Shown here in pieces: positions 9,897-21,059 of a DNA stretch of 64,000 nt. This DNA is from Symbiodinium natans (taxonomy: Eukaryota; Sar; Dinophyceae; Suessiales; Symbiodiniaceae), in NCBI GenBank assembly GCA_905221605.1, contig CAJNDS010002087.1, forward strand, positions 5,001-69,000, written 5' to 3'. The translations under genes and the position numbers were made by a program. Position 1 is the stretch's first letter. Each line of letters opens with the position of its first letter. The notes beneath the pieces are model-generated. The model was not told where the DNA came from and made no database searches. It was given only the letters and a program-made list of their open reading frames with translations.

Positions 9897-12800
9897 ATGC
9901 TGAAGAGAATGAGGAGGGGGACTTTTCGAAAACAGAAAACCCCAAAACAGCGCCCCCCCCAAATGGATCCCCTTGTAATCAGGACCCCTAATCCCCCTAC
10001 TTTCGGAAGTTTTCAGGAGGAGGAGGCCCGGGTGCAAATGAACCTCCTGCGCGTCTGCCTCCACCACGGCAAGAGAATGGTCAGGGAGCCACTGTCTTTG
10101 GAAGTTGTGGTGAATGATGAGAAAGTTCTGGTCAGCGAGCCGGCTCCCCCCTGCTCATTCCCAGTGTGGAACTTCCTTGTCGAGCAGGAGGTCCTCGCAT
10201 CAAAAGTCGCGACTGTGAAGGTGCGGGTAATGTCTGGCAGCGGATTCTTTGCCAACGTGGTGGGCTCCTGCGCCTTTACCTGCAGCGTCAAGCCTTTCCA
10301 ACGTGAAGAGGTCCGGCTCCATGGTGGCAGCACCGGCATTTTTACCTGCAGCGCGGAGGCGGATGAGGGCCCAGTGCTGGTGATAGCTTATCAGCTTGGA
10401 GATCCAGAAGCTCGCAAGACGGACCTCGAATATGTCGCAGACCTGAATCTCCGGGACTTGAACCGGCGGGTCTACCACATCCATGCCGAGCCACGAACGA
10501 TGAGCTTCCACACACCCATGCCCAGTAGAGTTTCCATCAAGGTTGCCCTCGTGAAACTATCCAAGGATTCCGATGCCGCTCCGAGCGTCATCACCGCCAA
10601 GCAGACACGGGGCCTGAACAACATGCCTGGCAAGCTGGGCCAGAAGGTGGACCGGACCGGTGAGTTCTTCTTTGAGGAGAGTGCCGCCTTGGATTGGGAG
10701 CTTTACGAAAATGGCCTTGGGCTGGACGAGTATAAGCTGCAGTTGGAAGCGTTTCTGTCATCAGACGGTCACGAGAGGTGTCTTGGGAGGTGGCACGAGT
10801 CCTTGAAGCTCCTTCTGGACAGCATTGAAGAAAATGGCTTGAAGCTCAACTTCCGGGCCATCTTGCACGAAATCAAAGGGACCAAGACATCCGGGGAGGT
10901 GGAAATACTATTGGATATCAACGAAGCTGACATGCCCTCCAAACCGCCACCCTTACCGGTGGAGCACAAGTCGATGCTCACAGCGAAAAGGGGCAAGTTC
11001 TCTGCGGGCTTGACCGTGGACACCTTCTATGTGCATGTTGGGGCCACTGGACTGAACGCCTCCAGTCCCTTCCTGAAAGTGCGCTCTGATCGAGAATCCA
11101 GGAAGACGCACGAGTTCCAATGGAGTGAGGCTTATCCCAACATGGGCTACTTCAGTGGAGGGTTTGAAATTCGCACTTCCACCACCTCCTCGCGCACCAC
11201 CTTGGAGGTGTACAGTGACCATTCACAGACGCAGTTGCTGGGCAAGGTGGTCTTGCTCGAGACTTCTGCGGAGCGCCTGCCACTGTGGAGGCACATGTAC
11301 GGAGCTGCCAGGCATGCCACACTGGAGGAGGAGGCAGACGAGATGGCCCACAAGAGACGTACACCCAGCACTTACCAGGGCTCGCTCTACATCAGCTTTT
11401 CGCGATTTTCTGGGCACATCCGGGGCATGATTGGGAGCATGGTGGCGACGCGGAAGCATGTGCGGCTGAGGGCACGGCTTCTTCGAGGCATGTACCTGCT
11501 GCGCTACAAGAACACACGCGTCAAGGTGCTGATCCGGGTGCCCGGCTGCTATGCGCATGGCTCTGAGGATGTGCTGTGCTTCCCGGCTGAAGTAGATGAA
11601 GAAGGGCTGGCGAGCTTCCAAGATGAGGGCTCCGAGGGCTCAGAGGGCTCAGAGAAGTTCGTTGACATGGATATGACTGCAGATGCCGGCACAGCCTACG
11701 TCTATGTGGTGCGGGAGGGACAAGAAGGATGGCCTCCAGAAGTCTTTGGCCAGCTACCCATCCTCAAAGACCCCAAGACGTTCCATGAGGTCCACTGGGT
11801 GCGTCTTTCCTGCGACCGGTCTGTGGTCAGTGTCGGAGAGGACTGGCAGGAGTTCGCAGGCTTCTTCTCAGGAACAAGTACGTTGGAGCAGTTGGAGGCT
11901 CCGCTTTCTTCGAAGAAGGCTCCAGCCTCCGGCTGGGGCTGCTGTGCCCAACCGGAGGAAGTTGAAGAGTACCTGGAGGAGATCCCAGCTGATCCTGCCG
12001 CACCGCTCCCAGCTAAGCCAGCCCAGCTCGCCTCCACCCTCCCTGCCCTCACCGGCAAGTTCGCGCCTGTCTACTGCCACGTGGACGTCTTGGCCGCACG
12101 ATCCTTGCCCACGGCAGACCCGGACGGGCTGGCGGATCCCATCTTCGAGCTGCAGGTAGAAAACCTCGTAGCAAGATCTGTGGAAGGCGAGTCCGCTGAG
12201 ACACGCAAGACCCTGAATCCAACCTTTTTACAGCGAGTGGTTCTTGGGCCTCTGCAAATCGCCGTGGATGCCGATGGACAGCTGGAGGCGCAGCAGCTGC
12301 CCCCAATCGTACTTCGCATGCTGGACAAGGACGACGTTCGCAGCGGCGGTCTGATTCTGTTTTCTTCCTATGAGGTCATGGGACAGGCCGTGATCACTGA
12401 TGCCCAAATCCTTGAGGCCAAGCCTGGGGAGAAACAGGACCTAAATCACCTGCATGTCGCGAAATGGTATGGGCTTCGGTCGGATGTCCGGAAGGTCTTC
12501 GAGCCCGGCTCCCTGAACCCCACCTGGGCGAGAAGGCCACGTGTCCTCCTAGCTGCTGCCTTCTCTTTGTCTAGAGACGTGCAGTCTGTGGGCCCGGCTA
12601 GCCAAGAAGCAGTCCAAAGAATCTACACCCAGGAAGTCAAGAACTACAAGATCAAGTTGGATTTGCTCGGCATGCGAGCACTCCAGCATGCCGACGTGCA
12701 TGGCTTGGAGCTGTCCATGCCATCATTCTGCTCCGGCTATACAACGCCAACGCTTCTGCCGGTGACAGATAACTTCACTGGCAATTACGACCCAGCTCTG

Positions 12801-15800
12801 GTCCACGCTTTCGCATCGAAGGTGGGCGACTTCATTCCGGTGAGGGTCGAAAGCGAAGGCGAGTCTTTCGAGAACTTTGAGAACGCCGCTGACTTCACCA
12901 TCGAGAAGAATGAGCCCGTGGGCTGGTCAATCTCTGTGCCCTTCGAAGGCCCGGTGATCCCGTACCTTCAGCCTCGCAGGGGGGCATTGACCAGCCCAGC
13001 AGCTGCATGCCCCCCGGGGCCTCGAGGGCTTCGCGTGATCTATGAGAAGCCCTTCGTCTTGCTGCCGGACGTCGTTCTCATGCTGACAGCTCAGGGCACG
13101 GATGAGGGCTCTGCATCCGTGAGTTTGCCCATCACGTACGAGGGCCTCGATGGGCGCCACCAGATCGAAATTGCCAGGCCGCTGGAGCAGAGCTTGAGAG
13201 CTTGCAAGGTCCTTGAGCCTTGGGAGCCGAGTCAGGCTCAGACGACTTTCCCCCGAATGGCAGTCAAGAAGGGCGACATGGTGGAGGTCTTGCGGCGAGA
13301 GCCGACAGGCTGGACATACGGCACAAAGATGGAGAGCATGATGGAACGCAGACGGAGATTGGCTTCCGGTGCCCAGCATGACGAGGTGCAGGGTTGGTTT
13401 CCAGATTGGACAATCGAGTATGACCCCTCAAGCTGGACCGAGAAGTGCGTGAGCCAGTTTGCCGCCTTACCCCAGGACCTAAAGGGCCTAAGCCGGCTTG
13501 TGGAGCAAGGGAACTACGGCGAGGCAGTGTACCACTGCTACATAGACGTCTTTGCGGAGACATCGGGCCTTCTCACGTGGAACAAGGAGTTTGTCGTGGG
13601 CCGAAGCCTGACGACACAACATCTCTTCACCATCGAGGACAAGGATAGCAAACACACCAGCCAGTACTTCAATCAGGGTGACTGGATGCTGGATGCCCGG
13701 TCCTTGGATGAGCCCTTCGACTGGCGCGCCACACCCGTGCTACATGCCGAGCGTCGCAACCACGTGCCCCTTGGGCCGAAGAGGCTGCTTCGCAACCTGA
13801 AGCCCGTGAACTTTTCCGGGATGAGGACCCGCGAGCTGAAGCAGCATTGCAGAAAGCAAGGATACCGGCTCCTGTCCCACCAGCACATGCCCGAAGCACT
13901 GAACCCGGGGCACTTCACACACCACGATTACAGCGACAATCTGCACTCGTTTCTTCGGCCTGTGGGGCATCGAATCCGAGTTCGCCAGGACCGGGACTCG
14001 AAGTTCTTGGCCCGATTGCGACTTGGACTTCCGGCACACTTGTGTACCAGAAAGTTGGAGGTCTCCATAACCGACACGGAGAAGGAAAAGGTCATCTTCA
14101 AGCTGGAGCTAACAGGAGCCGTAACCGTGATCCGGAGTGACATCAAGCTGGTGTCCCTTCCGCCTGGCCACAAACCAAGCACCCACATGAAGAAGGACGG
14201 AAGCTGCATGCTGGCGTTGCCGCATGGCGAGCAGGTGACCCTCACTGCTGCGGAGGCCCGGCGATCCTTGAAGGCAATCGAGGAGATCTTTGAGCAGGCA
14301 AAGTTTGATCAGGAGTCGGAGGCGAAGGAGAATTACACGACCAACGTCCTTGTCATCCGCTTCGACAGAGACGGCCAGGTAGTGTGGGCTGCCCCAGAGC
14401 TCCTCTCCTCTTGGAGCGAGCCTGGAAAACTTCTCTTCGTGGTGAAGCTGGATTCTTCCGATACGCTGGTTCCTGTGCGGGTGCCCTGCTTCGACTTGCG
14501 CTTCGAACTGGAGACTGCGTGGTTCCCTTGCAAGACTTTGGCAGGCCTCCATGGCGTGAAGAGTGAGCAACTCAAGACAGTGGTATACGACTCGGCCACC
14601 CTGGAAGAAGGCGATGAGGACGCTGCCTCTGGCTCAGCCCTAGAGGGTCCGGATGGTTACTGGAAGCCCATACCCGTCTTGAAGCATGCCTTCTGCTGTC
14701 GGCTGATGAAGCTGAAGGGGACCGCCAAATACGACAGACCTCGAACCGACAGCTGGTTCCGGTCAGCTCTTGAGGACACCTTCCCAGAGATTGCCACGCT
14801 CCCGCTGCAGCAAGGTCCTCTCGGTGCAGACTACCATTTTGTCAAGCACTTCTTTCTGGACAAGTGCATGAACCTCAAGAAAGAGCTTGTGCTGGATGAC
14901 AAGAAAGTTGGCCTTGTGAAGGGGCATGTGGATATCGACGAGGTCGGGGAGCCAGTGCAGGCTCAGGTCGGGACGATCCCCATAGAACGGCTTTGGGTCA
15001 AGAAGTTCTATGTCGTGGACATTTGCCTCTTGACTGTCCGCGGCGTGACCGAAGCACTCCAGGATCCATATTTGGAAGTGGGCATTCGTGGCAACGAGGA
15101 GAGCTTCGTGAAGAAGCATGCCAGCTTGGTGCATCAAGACAACCCTGGCTGCGACTTCTACGCAAACCTCTCCTTCGAAATGATGCTGCCCAGCAGCTGT
15201 GAGTTCATCTTCCGTCTCTATTCGAGCGGCATCTTCGGGGACACGCTTGTCGGAGAGAACGTGCTGGACATCGAAGATCGGCATGTGGCACAGCTGAGCA
15301 AGAAGCTGCGCCAAGCATCCAATGAGCAGTGGCTCCGAGAGAACGTCTCCCCAGAATCGGACATTGAGGTCGTCTTCGAAGAGGGAGAGGATTCTGAGCG
15401 AGCCTGGCTCGAACCCACGCTGCCCAACTTTCGGCCATACAGCAAGAGGCAAAGCACAAGGCTTTTTGACCCGAACAGCAAGGAGGACGCCCAGGCCTTC
15501 CAGCGTCGCCTGGGCATGAGAGGACACAGCGCCATCGAGACATGGCCTCTACGTGGTCCAGAAGGTCTTCGCACTGGGGCCCTTAGGCTGTGGATGGATG
15601 TCTCTTCGCAAGAAGAAGTGGTACCGGATGTTGTCTTCAAGGAGCACAAGCACCTGACATTTCAACTGCGGGTGAAACTGGAGTCCGTCACCGGCATCTC
15701 ACTTTTCCGAGATAAAGGACAGAGGAACGATGCCTTTGTGAAGCTGGACTTCGTTGCGAAGTCTGTGGGCCAGGATCGGGTTCGCGAGTCCAAGCCAACA

Positions 15801-16382
15801 GAGGCACACAAGTGGGCCAGAAGCACAGCATCGTTCTGCCAACTCTTGATTTTCGAGGTGACAACTCCAGTTCAGTATTGCGGGCTCACGGTGACTTTGA
15901 TGGACCAGGACACAATCGCCGGCCCTGAGGAGATCTACGCATCCAAGAACGTGCCCCTCGAGATTCTTGCCGCGAATGCAGCACAAGGTGAAAGGACGTC
16001 TGTGGCCTACGACGTGGTTTTCGACAGGCACCCCCAGAAACACCAAATGGATCAAGGAAGAGGCTTCTGGTGCTGCCGCCGAGCTCCCAGACCCAAGCCG
16101 CCCCCAAAGCCTGCGACACTGCACATGGAGCTCCAGATGGTCACGCTGGAAGACGCAGCAAGCCAGGAGCTACCTCCGGAAGGTCGATACGCAACACCCC
16201 AGGACCGAATAGACTGGGCCTCTGCTGCCATCCACCCGGTTGAGTTCATGAAGATCTTTCTTGGGCCGAAGCGGGAGGCTCGTATCAAGTGCTACGGCCT
16301 AAGCTGCATACTCACAGTGATCTGTTTGGCCTTGCTTGGCATGACTTGGCTGATCATGCAAATCCTCAGTCCGATCGTCTGA
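9897..16382 (+). CDS. Ferlin-like multi-C2-domain membrane protein
   Basis: The open frame is 2161 codons. C2-like beta-sandwiches recur: near residues 48-150, 375-480, 725-850 (the clearest, with ARSLPTADPDGLADPIFEL and MLDKDDVRSG supplying Asp-rich calcium loops), 1700-1800 and 1920-2060. The protein ends in one hydrophobic helix (about 2132-2158, CYGLSCILTVICLALLGMTW) at the extreme C-terminus, preceded by a basic stretch (GPKREARIK). Serial C2 domains plus a C-terminal tail anchor define ferlins, which dock and fuse vesicles in response to calcium. Residues about 1124-1172 (KKGDMVEVLRREPTGW ... GWFPDW) look like an SH3 domain, unusual in this position. The length matches the ferlin range (about 1700-2200). 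The absence of introns over 6.4 kb is striking beside the fragmented neighbours. The start is uncertain (see the possible first exon). Ferlin family is likely; subtype unknown. Confidence 0.88.
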   Translation: MLKRMRRGTFRKQKTPKQRPPQMDPLVIRTPNPPTFGSFQEEEARVQMNLLRVCLHHGKRMVREPLSLEVVVNDEKVLVSEPAPPCSFPVWNFLVEQEVLASKVATVKVRVMSGSGFFANVVGSCAFTCSVKPFQREEVRLHGGSTGIFTCSAEADEGPVLVIAYQLGDPEARKTDLEYVADLNLRDLNRRVYHIHAEPRTMSFHTPMPSRVSIKVALVKLSKDSDAAPSVITAKQTRGLNNMPGKLGQKVDRTGEFFFEESAALDWELYENGLGLDEYKLQLEAFLSSDGHERCLGRWHESLKLLLDSIEENGLKLNFRAILHEIKGTKTSGEVEILLDINEADMPSKPPPLPVEHKSMLTAKRGKFSAGLTVDTFYVHVGATGLNASSPFLKVRSDRESRKTHEFQWSEAYPNMGYFSGGFEIRTSTTSSRTTLEVYSDHSQTQLLGKVVLLETSAERLPLWRHMYGAARHATLEEEADEMAHKRRTPSTYQGSLYISFSRFSGHIRGMIGSMVATRKHVRLRARLLRGMYLLRYKNTRVKVLIRVPGCYAHGSEDVLCFPAEVDEEGLASFQDEGSEGSEGSEKFVDMDMTADAGTAYVYVVREGQEGWPPEVFGQLPILKDPKTFHEVHWVRLSCDRSVVSVGEDWQEFAGFFSGTSTLEQLEAPLSSKKAPASGWGCCAQPEEVEEYLEEIPADPAAPLPAKPAQLASTLPALTGKFAPVYCHVDVLAARSLPTADPDGLADPIFELQVENLVARSVEGESAETRKTLNPTFLQRVVLGPLQIAVDADGQLEAQQLPPIVLRMLDKDDVRSGGLILFSSYEVMGQAVITDAQILEAKPGEKQDLNHLHVAKWYGLRSDVRKVFEPGSLNPTWARRPRVLLAAAFSLSRDVQSVGPASQEAVQRIYTQEVKNYKIKLDLLGMRALQHADVHGLELSMPSFCSGYTTPTLLPVTDNFTGNYDPALVHAFASKVGDFIPVRVESEGESFENFENAADFTIEKNEPVGWSISVPFEGPVIPYLQPRRGALTSPAAACPPGPRGLRVIYEKPFVLLPDVVLMLTAQGTDEGSASVSLPITYEGLDGRHQIEIARPLEQSLRACKVLEPWEPSQAQTTFPRMAVKKGDMVEVLRREPTGWTYGTKMESMMERRRRLASGAQHDEVQGWFPDWTIEYDPSSWTEKCVSQFAALPQDLKGLSRLVEQGNYGEAVYHCYIDVFAETSGLLTWNKEFVVGRSLTTQHLFTIEDKDSKHTSQYFNQGDWMLDARSLDEPFDWRATPVLHAERRNHVPLGPKRLLRNLKPVNFSGMRTRELKQHCRKQGYRLLSHQHMPEALNPGHFTHHDYSDNLHSFLRPVGHRIRVRQDRDSKFLARLRLGLPAHLCTRKLEVSITDTEKEKVIFKLELTGAVTVIRSDIKLVSLPPGHKPSTHMKKDGSCMLALPHGEQVTLTAAEARRSLKAIEEIFEQAKFDQESEAKENYTTNVLVIRFDRDGQVVWAAPELLSSWSEPGKLLFVVKLDSSDTLVPVRVPCFDLRFELETAWFPCKTLAGLHGVKSEQLKTVVYDSATLEEGDEDAASGSALEGPDGYWKPIPVLKHAFCCRLMKLKGTAKYDRPRTDSWFRSALEDTFPEIATLPLQQGPLGADYHFVKHFFLDKCMNLKKELVLDDKKVGLVKGHVDIDEVGEPVQAQVGTIPIERLWVKKFYVVDICLLTVRGVTEALQDPYLEVGIRGNEESFVKKHASLVHQDNPGCDFYANLSFEMMLPSSCEFIFRLYSSGIFGDTLVGENVLDIEDRHVAQLSKKLRQASNEQWLRENVSPESDIEVVFEEGEDSERAWLEPTLPNFRPYSKRQSTRLFDPNSKEDAQAFQRRLGMRGHSAIETWPLRGPEGLRTGALRLWMDVSSQEEVVPDVVFKEHKHLTFQLRVKLESVTGISLFRDKGQRNDAFVKLDFVAKSVGQDRVRESKPTEAHKWARSTASFCQLLIFEVTTPVQYCGLTVTLMDQDTIAGPEEIYASKNVPLEILAANAAQGERTSVAYDVVFDRHPQKHQMDQGRGFWCCRRAPRPKPPPKPATLHMELQMVTLEDAASQELPPEGRYATPQDRIDWASAAIHPVEFMKIFLGPKREARIKCYGLSCILTVICLALLGMTWLIMQILSPIV

Positions 16383-16433
16383 GCTGCAGTCGGAGTTTGG
16401 GGGTCAAGTGTTCGGCATTGGCTCGACGTTTAC

Positions 16434-17040
16434 CCGATGATTTTTTTGGTTGTGTCACATACAACCTGATTTATAAGCCTGATTATCCAAGTTATGAGCA
16501 TGCCAAGGGGTTTGAAACCGCACGACCTACTTGCCAAATACGAATGTTTGTGATCATTTAGAGCATTTGTATGTCCAATGATTTGACGCTTGTGTATAAA
16601 TCCTCGCTAAGTATTTATAAATACCCCACCCGCCCTTTTCGGAACTTCCACGTGGGCCATGTGTTGCTTGAATGTGCTTCCATTTGTGAACTCCGGTTTT
16701 CGAATCGCTTTTATATGCCCGTGTGGCTCGCCCTTTTTGTTTTTGAGGGTTTTGTGGTAAAGGGTATGTGTGTGTGATTTTTGTAGGCCTCACGGCCAGT
16801 ATGCAAGAAGAACAAAACGTCTCGCAGGAAGAAAGCGAAAATGACAACAAAAACACAGGTATTTTTCAACCAGGTATGTTGCTTTTGGACATACCCCGGT
16901 TCTCGCTACACTCACACATCGGGCCTTGCTGGGGGATTCTTTAAATGAAATATACATGCCCCATTAAATGACTTTCGCCGCCATGTGTATATGGATGTAG
17001 ATCTGGAGTTATATATGACACAACCAAAAAAATCGTCGCA
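16434..17040. mobile_element. ~0.6 kb inverted-repeat (MITE/foldback-like) element
   Basis: The left end GATTTTTTTGGTTGTGTCA (from about 16439) recurs inverted at about 17017-17036 as TGACACAACCAAAAAAATC. Similarity extends to about 29 positions. The interior is AT-rich without a transposase frame. It begins about 55 bp after the ferlin stop codon. Non-autonomous DNA transposon is the simplest reading; target-site duplications are not clear. Confidence 0.7.
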
Positions 17041-17522
17041 GCTGTTCTCGAAGAACCTGGCTCCTCAACGGAGGAGCTGCGGAAATTTACGTGCAAATCT
17101 TCGAAGGAAAGGACAGAGACATGACGTTGGGCCATCGCCCCCTTGGCCCCTTTTGAAGTTTTGATGGTGCAGGGTACCTCGTGGCGACCACTGCCTTGTG
17201 CCAGGGCACGTCACGCTTAGCCGCTGTCCCGATGTGGATTTGGCGCCTGTGTGCTTGCAAAGCCTTCTTATCAGAATGATCCCTCAACCCTAAACCCTAA
17301 GCCGCAAAGAGCCTCCATAATTCTTAAGCCGGTTTGTTCATGGCACAAAGGCCCAGGCTGAAGTTCTCACTTGCGCTCGAACTTCATTCGTTTGAAGCCA
17401 GCTCTGCCTATCACCTAGACAGGCTAGTTGAGGCATCCCTGCGCTTTTGCCATCATGAGCCTTCACAAGCAAAGCACGGTGCGGTTCTCGTGCAGCTCTA
17501 TGGTATTTAAATATGGTCTCAG
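17041..17522. other. Spacer after the inverted-repeat element
   Basis: Nothing recognisable except a short CCCTAAACCCTAA telomere-like motif near 17287-17302. Confidence 0.5.
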
Positions 17523-18245
17523 CAGGAAGGTCCAGTTGCAAAGAGATCCCTTCTCAGAGCGCTTGGGATCTCCTTGTCGGCTTCTTGGAAGCCATTGCGG
17601 AGCTCCACTCCCCTCTGAAGTTCACTGCGGAGCAAAGGCTCTGCTGTCGCAGGGTGTCGGCCATCGTTTGCGTTTAGTTGGGGTTCAAGCAAGAAGGACG
17701 TCTACACACACACAGCGGGGCGACAGTTTGGTTCATCCCATCTCCATCTTCGACACTCTGCTCCAAAGTGCGGCTGCAACAGCCGAGCCAGAACGAATCT
17801 ACAGGCTCGCACCTCGCATGATGCATCTTCGTACGTTGCTGAGTGTTTCTGCAGCAGCTCATGAACAGAATATTTTGTTTCCATCAATCCCATCATGGTT
17901 TGCGGGGTTTCGTGGGGTTTGCAGCAGCCCCGTCTTGGGCTTTATGAGGAGAGCCATCGTATCCTGCAGGGCCACTAGGTCACTAGATGTCTAGATTGCA
18001 GCACAAAACGAAGCAGCTTCATGAACATGCTTAAAGCCCAAGGCCCATACTTTTCTGTCACCCTGGTTTCCCATGGAAATGCAGGGGCAGGAATTGCAGA
18101 AGAACTGCGACAAAGAAATATCTCCACAGAAGGCTCCTGGTGCGCACTTCCTAAGCTCGCCGTTGCAGGGTCCAAGCTGCAAAGGGTTTGTGCAACCCTC
18201 CAGACCTCTGCCACTCTGCGGCTGTCATTGATGTTCAAAATTCCT
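17523..18245 (+). CDS. Spliced gene of unknown function
   Basis: Exon A (17523-17653) contains QSAWDLLVGFLEAIAELHSP and ends at CGCAGG|GTGTCGG. A 62-nt GT-AG intron (17654-17715) leads in phase 0 to exon B (17716 to about 17868), which contains GDSLVHPISIFDTLLQSAAA and RIYRLAPRMMHLRTLLSV. A third coding-like segment follows ATTGCAG from 18002 (FMNMLKAQGPYFSVTLVSHG, then GIAEELRQRN). The matching phases of A and B are the main support. The composition suggests a soluble alpha-helical protein. I do not recognise a family, and both gene ends are unresolved. Confidence 0.5.
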
Positions 18246-21059
18246 TGACCCTGCGCAATGTGGCCAAGGCTTGTCAAGGCTGCAGCGGACACTTTCCACT
18301 GCGTGCTGCAAGGAGGACGGCTACGTTTAGGTGACCGCACCTAGGCTCATTGCTGCAAGCCCTGTACTCCCTATACTTCAATATTTATATCTGCTTGCCC
18401 TACATTGCGTATTCCCTTTGGGGTACAGGGCTGCATTACAACAATGGCTAACAACAAGGAGCCATGATGTAGCAAACAGACCACATGCGTTGTAGGCTTC
18501 AGGTTTGTAGCTGCTTTGGAGTCCCAAGCTGTCCGAGTACCCAGCTGAAGTCTTTAGAAGATATTTGTGTGTTTCTGGAGGGCCTACCTCCAGAGTATCC
18601 TGCGGAGAGAGCCACCCACCCCCAGAGAAGCCCGCAAGAGTCCCGAGTATCCAAAGAGCGCCCAAAGTCCAGCGACAGAAGCCCGCGACGAAGTGTCCGT
18701 AATCACCTGTCTGCAAGCGGGAGGATGGCACCCGCATCGGATAGCGGATAGCTGTTGGGCGGGGATGGTCGAAGTGAATATTGTGCGCTTCTCGTTTAGG
18801 AGCGAACCTTCTTTAAAACCTGGGCCGGGCAGAAGTACCCACCCCGAAGTGCTGTTCCTTCACTTGCGCATCGTGTTTCCTCACTCTTGTGCTACCAAAC
18901 ACAAGCATGAATCGTGAACCCCGAAACTAAACCCTAAAAAACCAACCCTAAACCCCAAGCACTAAACCCTAAACCCTGAACCCTTAACCAGAACAGGACG
19001 CCAAGTTTTGGCTCGTACCTCCAGCCACTGGGCCATTTTCGGGGTCAGGGACATGAGGCAACAAGTTTTGCACGTCGGGTTGGATTGTGCAACAGCAGCT
19101 GCTCCGGTGGCTATACTGACTCGCTATATTCCTACGCTCACTTTCTGGCAGTATTTCCTTTTGGCAACTTGACATGGACTTCGAGCGGCCAAAGGAACTC
19201 AACATCAGTCATAATGGTGTTTGAGCTTAACTGTAGGCCCCTGACAATTGAGGCTTCTGTTAAAACATATTCACTATACTTCAGGTTGCGACAGAAGGCC
19301 CAGAATTCTGATCAACCCCCCAAATCCAAACTTAATAGGTCGCGGGCACCAGGCAACGGGCATGGGGTTGTGAGAGGCTTCCATCCGAGAAATGTCTCAC
19401 CGATCAAGTTGAAGCTCACCACGATAGTCTGAGACTGTCATGATCTTTCGATGTAGTAGTGCTTGGTGTTTGCTTAAAGAAACCACAATTAGTTTTAGGA
19501 CGGGGTGAACTCTTGAGTATGGCCCTTGAGCACCTAAACTCGGCAAAGCAAGCCCCGAAACCTCAAAACCGGACCGAGGAGCATCTACCCGGCGACTCAA
19601 ACGAGATTGATTTGGAGAACGTGCACTGCCCAGGCCCAGCCTACTTGGCGCTTTGCGCTTCGGGCTTGTAGGGCATCGGGTTGGCGGACCAAAAATCTGG
19701 TAAACTATGGCAAACCTAACCCAGATATGTAGGATGTTCGGGACCTCTGCCCCGCAAATCCCCATAGCTCAGCCACCCTGAGTCCTCTACCTCCCTCAGC
19801 CCGAAGCGCGGGTCAACCCCAAAAGAGCCCGACTCACAATGCCGCAGTTGCAGAACTCACCGAGTCCAATTTTTGCATCGGCCTTTCAATAGGCCTCGTG
19901 TGTGAGACTGGTTGAAGTCAACCATAGCAGTCGTATTTGCACGAGTGTGAGTGAGTGCGGTGAGCGAGCAAGGCAACGAATCCGGTTTGAAGTCGTTGGC
20001 GTTCGAACTTGGGATATACTGCAGCACATGGTAAAACCTGGATGGTCAAAGTAATTGGTGATGGTCAAGGGTTTTGGTACCTTTAATGCTAAACTTTGAG
20101 GGAAGCAAAAGAAAGCCAAAAGAAAGCTTCAGCTAGGCCAGCTTAGCTTTAAAGCTTTCAAGCTTAGGGTCTGGTCTCGTGTTGGTCCTTGTGTCACAGA
20201 CAGGGTTTTGGAGGCGGGGGCACTGGGGATTTGAAAATTAGGGAAAGGGGTTGTTTCCTCACAGCAAACGCCTTAAGCATGGCAAACTGCGTCTTCAGCC
20301 TGCGCCCTGCTGCCATGGGACGCATGCGCAGGCAGCATGGTGAAGGTTGACAAGGGGGAATGCATGGAGAACCAGGCAGAAGAATACCCTGGACCAGCCG
20401 AGTGAGCCGGGCGCATGGCACACGGGTATTGATCCTTATCAAGAAGCGCTTCGTATCAATGCTGTACTTCAGACAAATGATGAATACGTTCAAGGGACAT
20501 TCGCCAGTAGGGGGGGCCGGGTCAATTCAACTCACTAAGGTTTCATTTCACTCATGAAGTTTCCAGATGGACAGGCTCTGACGATATGAAAATCAGAGTG
20601 CAAGACGTTGTTCAAGAATTCGGACCACAATCCCTTCTAGATAGCGATGCTTGATCCATTTTCCCTTAATTGCGGCGATACTATAGTCTCAGGAGTGTCT
20701 GGTTGAGGTGTAATGCTACGCGTGCACGCCAGCACTCGGACTGGTCGCCGGACTTCGGCGGCCGCGGCATCGCCCACATAGCGCTCTCGCTTGGGTCCCG
20801 TGCGCATTCTGTGGTCCGAATCGTTAAATTCTGCTCCCGCCTGGATCCCATGCGTGTTGTTTACGGAATGAATCGCTCCGTTAAAGCCCCAGCCGCCGGA
20901 ACTGCCGGAACTTTTGAGTCTTTGAATGCGTGGGAAGCATGTTGTTTCGGAGCCACTAAGACGACGGTGCGTCCAGCCCGCCCTCCCCACCCATGGTTGT
21001 CCCCCGATGGTGTGGTTGGGGGGTGGGGGTTAGAGTTTAAGGTTTAGGGTTCCGGGCTG
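18246..21059. other. Long stretch without a supported gene
   Basis: It holds short open stretches only. A degenerate CCCTAAA/CCCTAAAC array lies at about 18917-18985. A frame at 20670-21000 and its antisense are both open but neither looks like a known protein. GTTTAGGGTT motifs appear near 21035. Exons of lineage-specific genes may be missed. Confidence 0.5.
18917..18985. repeat. Degenerate telomere-like CCCTAAA array
   Basis: Several imperfect CCCTAAA / CCCCTAAA units in a row, the complement of the TTTAGGG telomere motif of plants and many alveolates. Confidence 0.75.

Noticed and set aside
17428-17522. ATG-initiated start of the 17428-17994 frame
   Set aside because: The coding signal of this part lies in another frame (17523-17653) and joins the 17716 exon by a phase-consistent GT-AG intron, so the long frame is only partly real.
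20637-21047. Overlapping open frames of 117 and 125 codons on opposite strands before the NUMT
   Set aside because: Neither strand shows a domain or clear splice context, and both being open points to low stop density.
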